From: Fictibacillus enclensis
GTDB taxonomy: Bacteria; Bacillota; Bacilli; Bacillales; Fictibacillaceae
DNA: 64,000 nucleotides
Reading direction: 5' to 3'
Assembly: GCF_001457035.1 (NCBI RefSeq)
Contig: NZ_KQ758619.1
Location: forward strand, 434,001-498,000
Numbering within the stretch: position 1 is the stretch's first letter; each line of letters begins with the position of its first letter. Under the pieces are notes generated by a model, which did not search any database, was not told the origin of the DNA, and was given only the letters and a program-made list of their open reading frames with translations. The translations under genes and the position numbers were made by a program. Positions 25,014 through 34,599 of this stretch are shown one piece after another.

Positions 25014-25736
25014 ATGGAAGAAACAATAAGTCTTAAAGATATTTACCAAACGATAAGAAAGCGAATCGTCATGATTGCTTTGATTGCTGTCATTGCAGTA
25101 GCTATTGCCGGCGTTGTTTCTTATTTTGTATTAACACCAGTTTACCAGTCATCTACGCAAATCCTCGTTAATCAGAAAAAGTCGAAGGATGTACCGGAAT
25201 ATAATCAAGTCCAAACCAATTTGCAGATGGTAAACACATACAGCGTGATTATTAAAAGCCCAGCCATTCTTAGTAAAGTGATAGATAACCTCAATCTTAA
25301 TACTACAGTCGAAGCACTCAACGGAAAACTCACCATCAGCAGCGAACAAGATACCCAAGTATTAAACGTAGCCGTTCAGGACGAAGATCCAGCGATGGCC
25401 GTCAAAATTGCCAACAATATAGCCTCAACCTTCAAAGAAGAAGTACCGAATATTATGAAGATCGACAACGTAAGTGTACTTTCCAAGGCAGAATTAAAAG
25501 ATGACCCAACGCCAGTCAAACCAAATCCGAAAATGAACATGGCCATTGCCCTTGTTGTCGGACTGATGACAGGTGTCGGACTCGCATTTTTGCTGGACTA
25601 CATGGACAACACGTTAAAAACCGAACAGGATATCGAGAAGATACTAGGATTGCCGGTATTGGGCACCATTCCAAAAATCACGGTTAATGATGAAAAAGCG
25701 CCAAAAGCGCCAGTCAACCGAAGAAAAGCCGTATAA
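25014..25736 (+). CDS. Polysaccharide chain-length regulator / BY-kinase modulator (Wzz family)
   Basis: A 240-residue protein with the CapA/YwqC/EpsA layout. Short cytoplasmic N-terminus, membrane helix about 17-39, extracytoplasmic domain with the VYQSSTQILVN start, a proline-rich segment (DDPTPVKPNPKMN, about 163-175), second helix about 176-197, and a basic cytoplasmic tail that activates the kinase. It would set polymer length and, with the next gene product, form a tyrosine-kinase pair. First gene of the operon. Confidence 0.93.
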   Translation: MEETISLKDIYQTIRKRIVMIALIAVIAVAIAGVVSYFVLTPVYQSSTQILVNQKKSKDVPEYNQVQTNLQMVNTYSVIIKSPAILSKVIDNLNLNTTVEALNGKLTISSEQDTQVLNVAVQDEDPAMAVKIANNIASTFKEEVPNIMKIDNVSVLSKAELKDDPTPVKPNPKMNMAIALVVGLMTGVGLAFLLDYMDNTLKTEQDIEKILGLPVLGTIPKITVNDEKAPKAPVNRRKAV

Positions 25737-25756
25737 ATTAATAGGGGGAAATTGCA

Positions 25757-26458
25757 TTGAGCCGCAAGATGCGCAAGACGATTAAAGATCTAACTCAAAG
25801 AAGCTTAATTACACACAATAACCCAAAATCGCCCATCTCTGAGCAATACCGTACCATCCGAACAAACATACAGTTTTCGTCCATCGACACACACTATCAA
25901 AGCATTATGGTTACTTCATCTAGTCCGGGAGAAGGAAAATCCACCACCGTTGCCAACCTCGCCGTTGTACTCGCTCAGCAGGGGAAAAGCGTTCTCTTAA
26001 TTGACGGTGATCTGCGAAAACCTACTGTGCACTATACATTCAAGGTCAGTAATATCCAGGGAATCACGAACGTTCTTACCCGCCAAATCAGCTTGGAAGA
26101 TGCAGCTGTACAAACAAGCGTTGAAGATCTGTCTGTATTGCCAAGCGGACCGATTCCGCCGAATCCTTCTGAACTATTAAACTCAAAGTCGATGGAAATG
26201 CTGGTCGAAGAAGCGAAGAGCAAATACGATTATGTATTGTTTGACACGCCGCCGGTATTGGCTGTAACAGATGCTCAAATATTAGCGAACCGATGTGACG
26301 GCGTTGTACTTGTAACAAGCAGTGGAAAAACAGAAAAAGAAGCGGCCATCAAAGCGAAGGAATTGCTCGATAACGCAAATGCAAAGATTTTGGGTGTCGT
26401 TTTAAATCAAAAAGAAATGAATGAAAACAGTTACTATTATTATTACGGGGCAAATTAA
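25757..26458 (+). CDS. Bacterial tyrosine kinase (BY-kinase) of the CapB/YwqD/EpsB family
   Basis: A 233-residue protein starting at TTG 25757. Walker A is at about residues 55-63 (SSPGEGKST), Walker A' at about 80-89 (LLIDGDLRKP) and the DTPP Walker B-like motif follows. The C-terminal tyrosine cluster (SYYYYYGAN) is the autophosphorylation site. It controls polymerisation and export together with the Wzz-type protein and phosphorylates Tyr in enzymes such as the UDP-glucose dehydrogenase encoded at 40941 (known in B. subtilis; inferred here). Confidence 0.94.
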   Translation: MSRKMRKTIKDLTQRSLITHNNPKSPISEQYRTIRTNIQFSSIDTHYQSIMVTSSSPGEGKSTTVANLAVVLAQQGKSVLLIDGDLRKPTVHYTFKVSNIQGITNVLTRQISLEDAAVQTSVEDLSVLPSGPIPPNPSELLNSKSMEMLVEEAKSKYDYVLFDTPPVLAVTDAQILANRCDGVVLVTSSGKTEKEAAIKAKELLDNANAKILGVVLNQKEMNENSYYYYYGAN

Positions 26459-26540
26459 CAAAAAATTTACACATTCGACAAAATATGCCCCTTTTCAAAT
26501 TTGGTAATTATGCTACGATAGGAAACATATGAGAAAACAT

Positions 26541-26600
26541 GGTAAAAAGAACCATTGACAGGTATAGGTCCGGTTACATTGGTTCTTGGCACCTTTTTTT
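26541..26600 (+). terminator. Terminator-like hairpin between kinase and phosphatase genes
   Basis: AAGAACCA (26547-26554) pairs with TGGTTCTT (26580-26587). GGT/ACC can extend the stem around a small internal loop, and seven T residues follow (26594-26600). The 25-nt loop is long and partly structured. It could attenuate transcription inside the operon; partial or regulated readthrough must occur if the downstream genes depend on the first promoter. Confidence 0.55.
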
Positions 26601-26620
26601 GTGAAAGGGGAGTGGGTCTT

Positions 26621-27388
26621 TTGATTGATGTCCATAGTCACATTTTACCGAACGTAGATGACGGTGCACAGGATCTGGCGTCAAGCCTCGACATGGCCCG
26701 GCAGGCGGTCGATAACGGTATTACGACTGTATATGCCACACCTCACCATCGGAATGGCCGCTATGAAAACACCAAAGACGACATCCTGATGAAAACGGAT
26801 GAATTAAATCTCGCTTTATCACAACATCAAATCCCTCTAACCATACTTCCCGGGCAAGAAGTTCGCATTTATTCGGAGTTTCTGGATGATCTGGCAGCAG
26901 GTGAGCTGCTTACCTTAAACAACCAGAATAAATACATACTCATCGAACTTCCATCAAACCGCGTACCCAGTTACACCAGCCAAATCATTTATGAATGCAC
27001 GTTGCAGGACATTACGCCTGTTATTGTCCACCCAGAACGAAACAGCGAGTTTATGGAGAATCCAGATCTTCTATACGAACTTGTAAAAGAAGGTGCACTT
27101 ACCCAGGTAACAGCTTCTAGCATTACCGGAGCCTTTGGTAAAAAAATCAGCTCGTTTTCTATGAAACTAATAGACCATCATTTGACACACATTATAGCTT
27201 CCGATGCTCATAATATTTCGTCAAGAGGCTTTTCTTTATGGGAAGCGTATAACGAAATAGGTAAAAAATTTAATGAAACTGTGTCTTATTACCTAAGAGA
27301 GAACGCGCAGCTGTTATTTAACAATGAAAGTATTTATGCAGAAGAACCAACTCGAATCAAAAAGAAAAAACTTTTGGGTCTTTTTTAA
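26621..27388 (+). CDS. Tyrosine-protein phosphatase, PHP family (CapC/YwqE-like)
   Basis: The start is set at TTG 26621, preceded by AAAGGGGAG, which gives the family N-terminus [17 protein letters not shown] and a length of 255 residues, as for YwqE. Metal ligands of the PHP fold are visible: HSH, the GQEVR motif with Glu, VHPERN, and the final SDAHN. The enzyme removes phosphate from the BY-kinase tyrosine cluster using Mn2+ and so resets the assembly cycle. Confidence 0.94.
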   Translation: MIDVHSHILPNVDDGAQDLASSLDMARQAVDNGITTVYATPHHRNGRYENTKDDILMKTDELNLALSQHQIPLTILPGQEVRIYSEFLDDLAAGELLTLNNQNKYILIELPSNRVPSYTSQIIYECTLQDITPVIVHPERNSEFMENPDLLYELVKEGALTQVTASSITGAFGKKISSFSMKLIDHHLTHIIASDAHNISSRGFSLWEAYNEIGKKFNETVSYYLRENAQLLFNNESIYAEEPTRIKKKKLLGLF

Positions 27389-27423
27389 AGAACGAAACTT
27401 TTAAGTTGAAAAGGATGATAGGG

Positions 27424-28314
27424 ATGAAAAAGGTTAGAAAGGCGATTATACCGGCAGCGGGATTAGGGACACGATTCTTGCCGGCAACAAAGGCCATGCC
27501 TAAGGAAATGCTGCCGATTGTAGACAAGCCGACCATTCAATACATCGTAGAAGAAGCGATTGAATCCGGAATTGAAGACATCATTATCGTAACCGGTAAA
27601 GGAAAGCGTGCGATTGAGGATCACTTCGACCATGCTTTCGAACTGGAACAGAATCTTTTTGAAAAAGGCAAAATCGATTTACTTCAAAAAGTACAGCAGT
27701 CCTCAAGAATGGCTGACATTCATTATATCCGCCAAAAGGAACCAAAAGGACTTGGACATGCGGTGTGGTGCGCACGCAAATTCATCGGGGACGAACCGTT
27801 CGCTGTATTGCTTGGTGATGATATCGTACAAGCGGACAAGCCTTGCCTGAAGCAGCTCATTGAACAATATGAAAACACAGGATCATCTGTGATCGGTGTA
27901 CAAACCGTACCTGAGGATCAAACAAGCCGCTACGGCATTGTGGATCCGACTTCTCAGAACGGAAGACTATATGGCGTTCAAAACTTCGTAGAAAAGCCAG
28001 TACAAGGTGAAGCACCATCCAATTTGGCAATCATGGGCCGTTATGTTCTGTCTCCAGAGATTTTCCACTATCTCGACAAGCAGGAAAAGGGATCTGGTGG
28101 GGAAGTTCAACTGACGGATGCCATTCAGAAGCTAAATACCTTTCAAAGAGTATTCGCCTATGATTTCGAAGGAACCCGTTATGACGTTGGGGAAAAGTTC
28201 GGTTTTATTTCAACGACATTGGAGTTTGCATTAAAAGATAAGGATTTGCGTCCAAGTCTTCTTCAGGAAATGGAAAGATTAACTGCTCTGTTTAAAGCAG
28301 AAGCAACGAAGTAA
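27424..28314 (+). CDS. gtaB: UTP-glucose-1-phosphate uridylyltransferase
   Basis: A 296-residue enzyme making UDP-glucose from UTP and glucose 1-phosphate. The start at 27424 matches the known N-terminus [17 protein letters not shown]; in-frame TTG and ATG codons just upstream are less likely. The nucleotide-binding G-loop ([20 protein letters not shown]) and the VEKP motif are intact. UDP-glucose feeds the dehydrogenase encoded at 40941 and sugar-donor pools. It is in the same direction as the operon, 35 bp after the phosphatase. Confidence 0.96.
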   Translation: MKKVRKAIIPAAGLGTRFLPATKAMPKEMLPIVDKPTIQYIVEEAIESGIEDIIIVTGKGKRAIEDHFDHAFELEQNLFEKGKIDLLQKVQQSSRMADIHYIRQKEPKGLGHAVWCARKFIGDEPFAVLLGDDIVQADKPCLKQLIEQYENTGSSVIGVQTVPEDQTSRYGIVDPTSQNGRLYGVQNFVEKPVQGEAPSNLAIMGRYVLSPEIFHYLDKQEKGSGGEVQLTDAIQKLNTFQRVFAYDFEGTRYDVGEKFGFISTTLEFALKDKDLRPSLLQEMERLTALFKAEATK

Positions 28315-28321
28315 TTCAAAC

Positions 28322-28440
28322 AAGGTGATGCCTCCTTACCTCTATCAAAGGAGGCACTCGGTTATGCTGTGGGTGTCTTACAGCACCTTAGACGCGAGTC
28401 GTCGATAGCATGATGTGAGGACGGGTTAAATGCCCTCTTT
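28322..28440 (+). ncRNA. Structured intergenic RNA, EAR/epsC-like antitermination element candidate
   Basis: This stretch folds into several strong helices: an 8-bp stem GCCTCCTT/AAGGAGGC (28330-28337 with 28348-28355), a closing helix ATGCT/AGCAT (28364-28368 with 28407-28411) enclosing GGTG/CACC (28372-28375 with 28384-28387) and GACG/CGTC (28391-28394 with 28400-28403), and a 3' helix GAGG...CCCTC. Such dense structure is unlike normal spacer. Its place inside a Bacillus polysaccharide operon matches the EAR (epsC) RNA, which promotes transcription through terminators in the eps operon of B. subtilis. Identity is judged from structure and position only. Confidence 0.65.
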
Positions 28441-28480
28441 ACATATTAAATTATGAAAAAAAGAGAAAGGTGGGGATCAA

Positions 28481-29155
28481 GTGGCAGAACATTCGCAAGT
28501 CCGTCTGCTGGAAGAAACACCAGCTCAATTATTGAATTATGAAAAACGATTTGGGTACGAAGCAGCAAAACGTTTCATTGATATTATCGGTGCTTTGGCA
28601 GGACTTATTATACTATCATGGTTATTTCTGATCGTGGCTCTTCTTATAAAAAAAGAAGATGCAAAAGGACCTGTGTTATTCAAGCAAATCCGTGTTGGAA
28701 AAGATGGCAAAGAATTTTATATGTACAAATTTCGTTCCATGGTCAATGATGCCGAAAAGCAGTTAGAGAAGCTGCTTCAATATAACGAGATTGCAGGCGC
28801 GATGTTTAAGATGAAAGAAGATCCACGTGTTACAAACATCGGGAAGTTCATTCGCAAGACGAGTATTGATGAACTTCCGCAATTAATCAATGTACTAAAG
28901 GGTGATATGAGCCTGGTAGGTCCACGCCCGCCGCTTCCGAGAGAGGTACAGGAATACACGAATTATGATAGACAGCGTCTGCTGGTCACTCCCGGCTGTA
29001 CAGGCCTCTGGCAAGTCAGCGGCAGAAATGATGTGGGTTTTAGTGACATGGTGGAACTTGATTTGGAATATATCAGCAACCGAAGCTTGCTGTTTGATAT
29101 GAAGATTATCTATAAAACAATCAAAGTGTTATTTGGTTCAGATAACGCGTACTAA
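28481..29155 (+). CDS. Undecaprenyl-phosphate sugar-1-phosphate transferase (priming transferase)
   Basis: A 224-residue protein of the WcaJ/EpsL type, starting at GTG with AAAGGTGGGG upstream. Single membrane helix at about residues 35-56, then the catalytic domain with KFRSMVNDAE, KTSIDELPQLINVLKGDMSLVGPRP and the late TPGCTGLWQVSGRND. It transfers a hexose 1-phosphate (glucose or galactose) onto the lipid carrier, the first committed step of the repeat unit. It follows directly on the structured RNA. Confidence 0.94.
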   Translation: MAEHSQVRLLEETPAQLLNYEKRFGYEAAKRFIDIIGALAGLIILSWLFLIVALLIKKEDAKGPVLFKQIRVGKDGKEFYMYKFRSMVNDAEKQLEKLLQYNEIAGAMFKMKEDPRVTNIGKFIRKTSIDELPQLINVLKGDMSLVGPRPPLPREVQEYTNYDRQRLLVTPGCTGLWQVSGRNDVGFSDMVELDLEYISNRSLLFDMKIIYKTIKVLFGSDNAY

Positions 29156-29167
29156 AGGGTGGGAATT

Positions 29168-30124
29168 ATGAATAAAGACAGCAAAATTTATGTAGCCGGC
29201 CATCGTGGCCTTGTAGGATCAGCTATTCTACGGAAATTGCAAGAGGAGGGCTACACAAACCTCGTCTGCAAAACAAGCAGTGAGTTAGATCTTCGTGATC
29301 CGTTGCAGGTGGATTCCTTCTTTAAAAATGAAAACATCGACTACGTATTCCTTGCAGCAGCAAAGGTTGGGGGAATCGTGGCAAATAATGAATATCCAGC
29401 GGATTTTATACGTGACAACCTGCTTATTCAGACAAACGTCATTGATTCAGCATACCGAAATGGTGTCGAGAAATTGATGTTCCTTGGCAGCACATGCATC
29501 TATCCAAAAATGGCACCTCAGCCATTAAAGGAAGAGTATCTGTTAACCGGTGAGCTCGAACCAACGAACGAGGCCTATGCCATTGCAAAAATTGCCGGGA
29601 TCAAAATGTGTGAGTCTTACAACCGCCAATATGGCACTAAATACATTTCCGTTATGCCAACAAACCTTTATGGCGTAAATGATAACTTTGACCTGGAAAC
29701 ATCTCACGTTTTGCCAGCACTGCTTCGAAAGTTCCATGAAGCCAAAGAAAATAACAAGCCATTTGTAGAAATCTGGGGAACTGGAACGCCGAAGCGTGAA
29801 TTCCTTTACTCAGATGACTTGGCCGATGCATGTGTATTCTTAATGAATAATTACGAAGGCAATGAAATCGTGAATATCGGAGTAGGGGAAGACCTGGAAA
29901 TCAAAGAACTTGCCTACAAAATTAAAGATGTAGTGGGTTATGAAGGCGAGCTGCAGTTTGATACATCCAAGCCCGACGGCACGCCAAGAAAGCTGGTTGA
30001 TGTAACAAAGCTTCACTCTTTAGGATGGAAAGCAAGCACAACTTTAGATGAAGGTTTACAAAAAGCGTATGAAGGATTCTTGAATTACTTAGAAACTGAA
30101 AAAGCAACCAACTTGGTTCGATAA
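29168..30124 (+). CDS. fcl: GDP-L-fucose synthase
   Basis: A 318-residue short-chain dehydrogenase. NADP-binding [10 protein letters not shown] is at residues about 11-20; the catalytic Ser-Tyr-Lys set is in GSTCIYPK and [11 protein letters not shown]. It epimerises and reduces GDP-4-keto-6-deoxymannose to GDP-L-fucose. Start ATG 29168 has AAAGGGTGGG in front; the upstream GTG is less likely. In most genomes fcl follows gmd; here the order is fcl then gmd, 12 bp apart. Confidence 0.95.
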   Translation: MNKDSKIYVAGHRGLVGSAILRKLQEEGYTNLVCKTSSELDLRDPLQVDSFFKNENIDYVFLAAAKVGGIVANNEYPADFIRDNLLIQTNVIDSAYRNGVEKLMFLGSTCIYPKMAPQPLKEEYLLTGELEPTNEAYAIAKIAGIKMCESYNRQYGTKYISVMPTNLYGVNDNFDLETSHVLPALLRKFHEAKENNKPFVEIWGTGTPKREFLYSDDLADACVFLMNNYEGNEIVNIGVGEDLEIKELAYKIKDVVGYEGELQFDTSKPDGTPRKLVDVTKLHSLGWKASTTLDEGLQKAYEGFLNYLETEKATNLVR

Positions 30125-30136
30125 GCGGAGGAAAAC

Positions 30137-31216
30137 ATGAAAAAGGCGTTAATAACAGGGGTAACAGGGCAAGACGGATCATTTTTAGCAGAATTCCTAT
30201 TAGAAAAAGGTTACGAAGTACACGGTATCATTCGCCGCAGCTCTTCTTATAATCAGGAGCGTCTGGAAGATCTTTTAACCGAAGAAGAAGCAAATGCTTT
30301 GCTTAACAATTCTAACTTTCATCTTCACTACGGAGATGTAACAGATGCTACCAACATGATTAACATCGTCAACCAGGTTCAGCCTGATGAAATTTATAAC
30401 CTGGCAGCACAATCACATGTACGTGTTTCTTTTGACATGCCAGCTTATACACTAGACGTTGATGGAAAAGGAACACTGAATATCCTTGAGGCTGTAAGAA
30501 TCTTGGGATTAACAGAAAAGACTAGAGTTTACCAGGCATCGACTTCTGAGTTATTCGGAAAAGTCCAAGAAGTACCACAAAAAGAAACCACACCTTTTTA
30601 CCCTCGTTCTCCATACGGTGTAGCGAAGATTTACGGTTTCTGGATTACAAAGAACTACCGTGAATCCTATAACATGTTCGCCGTAAACGGAATTTTGTTC
30701 AATCATGAATCCGAGCGACGCGGAGAAACATTTGTCACACGTAAAATCACTTTGGCAGCTGCCCGTATTGCTCAAGGCAAACAGAAAAAGCTTATGCTTG
30801 GCAACCTGGACTCTCTGCGTGACTGGGGTTATGCAAAAGACTATGTAGAGTGCATGTGGATGATTCTTCAGCATGACAAGCCGGAAGACTTTGTTATCGC
30901 AACAGGTGAAATGCATTCTGTTCGTGAATTTGTTGATTTGGCATTTAGACATACCGGCATTCAAATTGAATGGGTAGGTACTGGTGTAGACGAGAAGGGG
31001 ATCAATAAAGCAACAGGCAAAGTGATTGTAGAAGTTGATCCAAAGTTCTTTCGACCAGCTGAGGTGGAACAATTGTTAGGGGATCCTACAAAGTCTAAGT
31101 CACTTTTGGGATGGAACCCTACTAAAACGCCTTTTGAAGAGTTAGTTCGTATCATGGTTAACGCAGATATGAAAAAGGTTGAGACCGAAGAAAAAGTTAA
31201 GAGGATGTTTGATTAA
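30137..31216 (+). CDS. gmd: GDP-mannose 4,6-dehydratase
   Basis: A 359-residue extended SDR enzyme. [19 protein letters not shown] at residues 8-26 binds NADP; the catalytic Thr/Glu and YxxxK motifs are in STSELFGK and [12 protein letters not shown]. The [16 protein letters not shown] segment is diagnostic for Gmd. It makes GDP-4-keto-6-deoxymannose, the substrate of the preceding gene product, from GDP-mannose supplied by ManC. Confidence 0.96.
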   Translation: MKKALITGVTGQDGSFLAEFLLEKGYEVHGIIRRSSSYNQERLEDLLTEEEANALLNNSNFHLHYGDVTDATNMINIVNQVQPDEIYNLAAQSHVRVSFDMPAYTLDVDGKGTLNILEAVRILGLTEKTRVYQASTSELFGKVQEVPQKETTPFYPRSPYGVAKIYGFWITKNYRESYNMFAVNGILFNHESERRGETFVTRKITLAAARIAQGKQKKLMLGNLDSLRDWGYAKDYVECMWMILQHDKPEDFVIATGEMHSVREFVDLAFRHTGIQIEWVGTGVDEKGINKATGKVIVEVDPKFFRPAEVEQLLGDPTKSKSLLGWNPTKTPFEELVRIMVNADMKKVETEEKVKRMFD

Positions 31217-31222
31217 ACAGCA

Positions 31223-31789
31223 GTGAAAATAAGAGAGTTGTCAAAAAGGGTGGAAAATACATTGTTATATTATGATTTGGAAAGATTTCTTGGTTATAGG
31301 CCAGGATTTCTTATATTTCTGAAATTATTACTTACTAATCCAAATATTCTATGTATAGCAATGGTGCGCTGGCAGAATTATTTATATCATAATAATGTTC
31401 CTATGATACCTACATTATTAAAAGCATTAAATATTTGGTTAAATGGTGCCGATATAGGAATTGGAGCCAATATTGGTAAAGGGTTAATTATTAGACATTG
31501 TAATGGAATAGTGATAGGCAATGGAGCTGTTTTAGGACAAAATTGTACTATTCTTCACCAAGTAACTTTAGGAGAAAGATATGGAGATGGATCTGATCAA
31601 TCCTTACAAAAGTATCCTATAATCGGAAATAATGTAACTATTAGTGCTGGCGCAAAAGTAATAGGTGGTATAACTATTGGTGATAATGTTGTTATAGGTG
31701 CAAATGCTGTGGTCATTAGCGATGTTCCTAGAGACTGCATTGCAGTAGGTATACCGGCTTTAATAAGAAAAAAAAGTAGTAGTGCATAA
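31223..31789 (+). CDS. Serine-O-acetyltransferase-like hexapeptide-repeat acetyltransferase (WcaB-like)
   Basis: A 188-residue protein starting at GTG 31223, 6 bp after gmd, without a strong RBS. An N-terminal helical part precedes a left-handed beta-helix with hexapeptide repeats (IGIGANIGKGLIIRH, IGNGAVLGQN, IGNNVTISAGAKVIGG). The catalytic His is in LHQVTLGERYGDGS. The fold is CysE-like, but the polysaccharide context points to O-acetylation of a sugar, as for colanic acid WcaB. Base composition turns AT-rich from this gene on. Confidence 0.88.
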   Translation: MKIRELSKRVENTLLYYDLERFLGYRPGFLIFLKLLLTNPNILCIAMVRWQNYLYHNNVPMIPTLLKALNIWLNGADIGIGANIGKGLIIRHCNGIVIGNGAVLGQNCTILHQVTLGERYGDGSDQSLQKYPIIGNNVTISAGAKVIGGITIGDNVVIGANAVVISDVPRDCIAVGIPALIRKKSSSA

Positions 31790-31821
31790 CATAGAAAGAT
31801 GGAAGATATATAAGGAGCTAT

Positions 31822-33363
31822 ATGAATCTCTTTAAGAAGGGAATAAAAGTGCGTAAATTACAGAAACTAAATTTTTTTAAAACAAGAGATTTTAAGAATA
31901 TATTTTATAATTTGTTATCCTACTTAATAGTACCTGTGATTTCTATCATTTCGACTCCTATATTTATAAAAAACTTAGGTCTAAAAAATTATGGATACTG
32001 GATTCTTATTAATTCCTTGATTGCATTACTTGGTGTAACCAATATGGGATTAGGAACAGCAATAATCAATTTTGGTTCAAGGTATTTAGCAAAGGAGGAA
32101 TATTATGCACTCAACAAGGTTATATCGATAACTTTAGGTATATCCATGTTGCTTGCCACAGCTGTTACATCTTTCACATTTGTAATAGATAAGTCTAGCT
32201 TAAGTTTAGTATTAGGAAGTAGTATAAACCAAGTTGATACAAATATTATAAAATTTTTAGGAATCATAGTTGGAATAAAAATAATTACAAGTGTATTTGC
32301 TTCCATAATATTAGCCTATCAAAGATATGATATTAATAGTAGAGTTAATATGTTTGCAAATATTGGCACAGTTACATTGACAACCGTTTTATCTGGTATG
32401 GGAGCGCACCTTAATGAATTAGTACTATGTTTAATATTTGTTTCAATAATCACTTGCATAATCTTCTATATGATTACATGTAAAATACATGATAACTTTA
32501 GGATAATTTTTCTTTTTGACGGAAAATTGACGAAAGATATATTGAAATATGGAATTTATGCTTGGGCACAGGTTATCATTAATGCAATGTATACACAGAT
32601 GGATAAAGTAATTATTAATGCTTTTTTAGGACCTAGCGCTTTAGGTATTTATTCTACATGTATGCAATTAGCTATTAAGATACATGAAATACCAGGATCA
32701 GTAGCTAGTTATCTTTTTGCAAAGTTTAGCTATATATACGAAAAGGGTAATATTGATCAATTAAAAAAAGAGTATTATAAAGCCAATATTATTGTGATTA
32801 TGTCAACAGTACTTATTGGCAGTACAATATTTTTATTTGCAAACAGTATACTTTCTGTATGGATAAATAGTGATTTTTCTAGAAACAATACTTTATTATT
32901 AAGAACTTTAGTAATATCTGTTACTTGTGGAGCTGTTTTTATTGTGCCTTTTTATATTTATAATTCAATAAGAAAAGTTCGTCTAAATACAATTTTTAAC
33001 TTTATGTTATCAATTGCAAGCTTATCCGCTGCATTTGTTTTAATACCAAGACTTGGCGTAATTGGTAGTGGCTATGGAAGAATGGTAGGTTTGCCGATAA
33101 TCATTTTAGGAGTAATGTATTTGGAAAACAAATTATTAAATATGCAAACCACATTGAAGTTATCCCTTATTCTTCTAACAACTGTCTATCTTTTAATGGG
33201 GGCAGGTATAGAAATGTTTGGAGAAATAAAACAGGATAGCTTGAAAATATTAACAATTACTAGTGCTTCATATGTTATATTTTTCGCTACTATTCTTTTT
33301 GCTATGTATAAGTTGTTGAATAAAAGCGATAAGGACGTAGTGAATAAAACTAATGCTATTTAA
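31822..33363 (+). CDS. Polysaccharide flippase (Wzx family)
   Basis: A 513-residue integral membrane protein with about 12-14 helices of the MATE/MOP flippase type. N-terminal SYLIVPVISIISTPIFIKNLGLKNYGYW is the characteristic first-helix signature. RBS AAGGAGC precedes the ATG. It would flip the lipid-linked repeat unit to the outer membrane face for polymerisation by the next gene product. Strongly AT-rich, typical of exchanged polysaccharide genes. Confidence 0.92.
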   Translation: MNLFKKGIKVRKLQKLNFFKTRDFKNIFYNLLSYLIVPVISIISTPIFIKNLGLKNYGYWILINSLIALLGVTNMGLGTAIINFGSRYLAKEEYYALNKVISITLGISMLLATAVTSFTFVIDKSSLSLVLGSSINQVDTNIIKFLGIIVGIKIITSVFASIILAYQRYDINSRVNMFANIGTVTLTTVLSGMGAHLNELVLCLIFVSIITCIIFYMITCKIHDNFRIIFLFDGKLTKDILKYGIYAWAQVIINAMYTQMDKVIINAFLGPSALGIYSTCMQLAIKIHEIPGSVASYLFAKFSYIYEKGNIDQLKKEYYKANIIVIMSTVLIGSTIFLFANSILSVWINSDFSRNNTLLLRTLVISVTCGAVFIVPFYIYNSIRKVRLNTIFNFMLSIASLSAAFVLIPRLGVIGSGYGRMVGLPIIILGVMYLENKLLNMQTTLKLSLILLTTVYLLMGAGIEMFGEIKQDSLKILTITSASYVIFFATILFAMYKLLNKSDKDVVNKTNAI

Positions 33364-33386
33364 TGATTAGGCTGGGTGGTTTGGCA

Positions 33387-34550
33387 ATGAGTAAATCAAT
33401 ACATTTAAATAAAATTAATTATCCAATGCTTCTATTGAGCCTAATTCCATTGGGTTATATTCTAAAAGGTGGATTACCACGGTTCATGGATATTACACTT
33501 TTTGTATATATACTTTTATATATATACTGTGCTTTTGAATTAGTATTAAGACGTCAAAAAATAAAGGTATACAAAGCTGACCTTGTTCCCTACCTATGGG
33601 CAATTTTTTTAGTCGCCAGTTTATTTTATACACCTTTCCAGGATATTGGAATGTTCAAAGTAGGGAAGTTTATATGTTTAGGACTGGGAGCATACTTTTT
33701 TTCTCGATTAATAATTAAGACAAGACAAGATTTCTCACTATTTTTTAAATATTTAATATATATGTCTGTTTTTACTGAAGTGGTAGTTATTGCTGATTTT
33801 GTTGCCAAGGGTGCTCCCTTAGGACGATATTTAGCTTTTAATGTAGTATATCCTATACCAATAACAATGTTAGGAATAATGACTTTCATTGTCGTTTTGT
33901 TATTGTTTTTCTATAAACAAATTAACACAATGACAGTTATCTTTACGTTAGTACCAAGTGTAAGTGTTATGATTATAGGAGCATCTAAAGGGCCAACCAT
34001 TTCCTTTGCTATTACTATCCTATTTTTTTTACCGATAATTGTTAGACGTATTAAACTTCGATATATTTTACTTTTTGTCCCTTTAATATGGGGAACATTT
34101 AAAATAGACTTTTTGAGTAAAAATTTAGAATTTTACTTGTATAGATTTACCAATGCAACTGAAGATGGATCGTCCGCTGAAAGAATCAATTTATATGAAC
34201 AAGCTTTACATTTGTTTGAGAAAAATCCTTTTTTAGGTGTAGGTGTAAATGGCATTAGTCCAGAGTATTATCCACATAACATCTCATTAGAAATTTTAGC
34301 TGAAAATGGATTAAGTTTATATGTTATTTTTATCACAATAATTTTTATGATTTTGATTTCTTATATAAGATTCATTAGGAAAGATAAAGATGATTATATT
34401 TCAGCTATTATTCTGGCAATAGTGTTTGTTTCTCTGATTAGTCTCCAATTTAGTTGGACATATGTAGATCACAAATATCTATTCCTTGGTCTGGGGTTAT
34501 TAGTTATTAATTCTAATCTGATAATTGATCAAAAAGAAATCTCCAGATAA
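33387..34550 (+). CDS. Polysaccharide polymerase / O-antigen ligase-like protein (Wzy family)
   Basis: A membrane protein of about 387 residues with 10-12 helices and a large outer loop holding NATEDGSSAERINLYEQALHLF and PFLGVGVNGISPEYYPHN, the Wzy/O-antigen ligase signature. I choose ATG 33387, with TGGGTGG 7 bp before it; an in-frame ATG at 33363 overlaps the flippase stop (TAATG) and is an alternative. It links repeat units at the outer face of the membrane. Confidence 0.88.
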   Translation: MSKSIHLNKINYPMLLLSLIPLGYILKGGLPRFMDITLFVYILLYIYCAFELVLRRQKIKVYKADLVPYLWAIFLVASLFYTPFQDIGMFKVGKFICLGLGAYFFSRLIIKTRQDFSLFFKYLIYMSVFTEVVVIADFVAKGAPLGRYLAFNVVYPIPITMLGIMTFIVVLLLFFYKQINTMTVIFTLVPSVSVMIIGASKGPTISFAITILFFLPIIVRRIKLRYILLFVPLIWGTFKIDFLSKNLEFYLYRFTNATEDGSSAERINLYEQALHLFEKNPFLGVGVNGISPEYYPHNISLEILAENGLSLYVIFITIIFMILISYIRFIRKDKDDYISAIILAIVFVSLISLQFSWTYVDHKYLFLGLGLLVINSNLIIDQKEISR

Positions 34551-34599
34551 ATATGGGATTTGAAATTTGAGTCATAATATATATGAAAAGGTAGAGTAT

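Noticed and set aside
26459-26620. Kinase-phosphatase gap as the EAR element itself
   Set aside because: Its position is close to that in B. subtilis, but only one long-loop hairpin is visible; the multi-helix structure lies at 28.3 kb instead.
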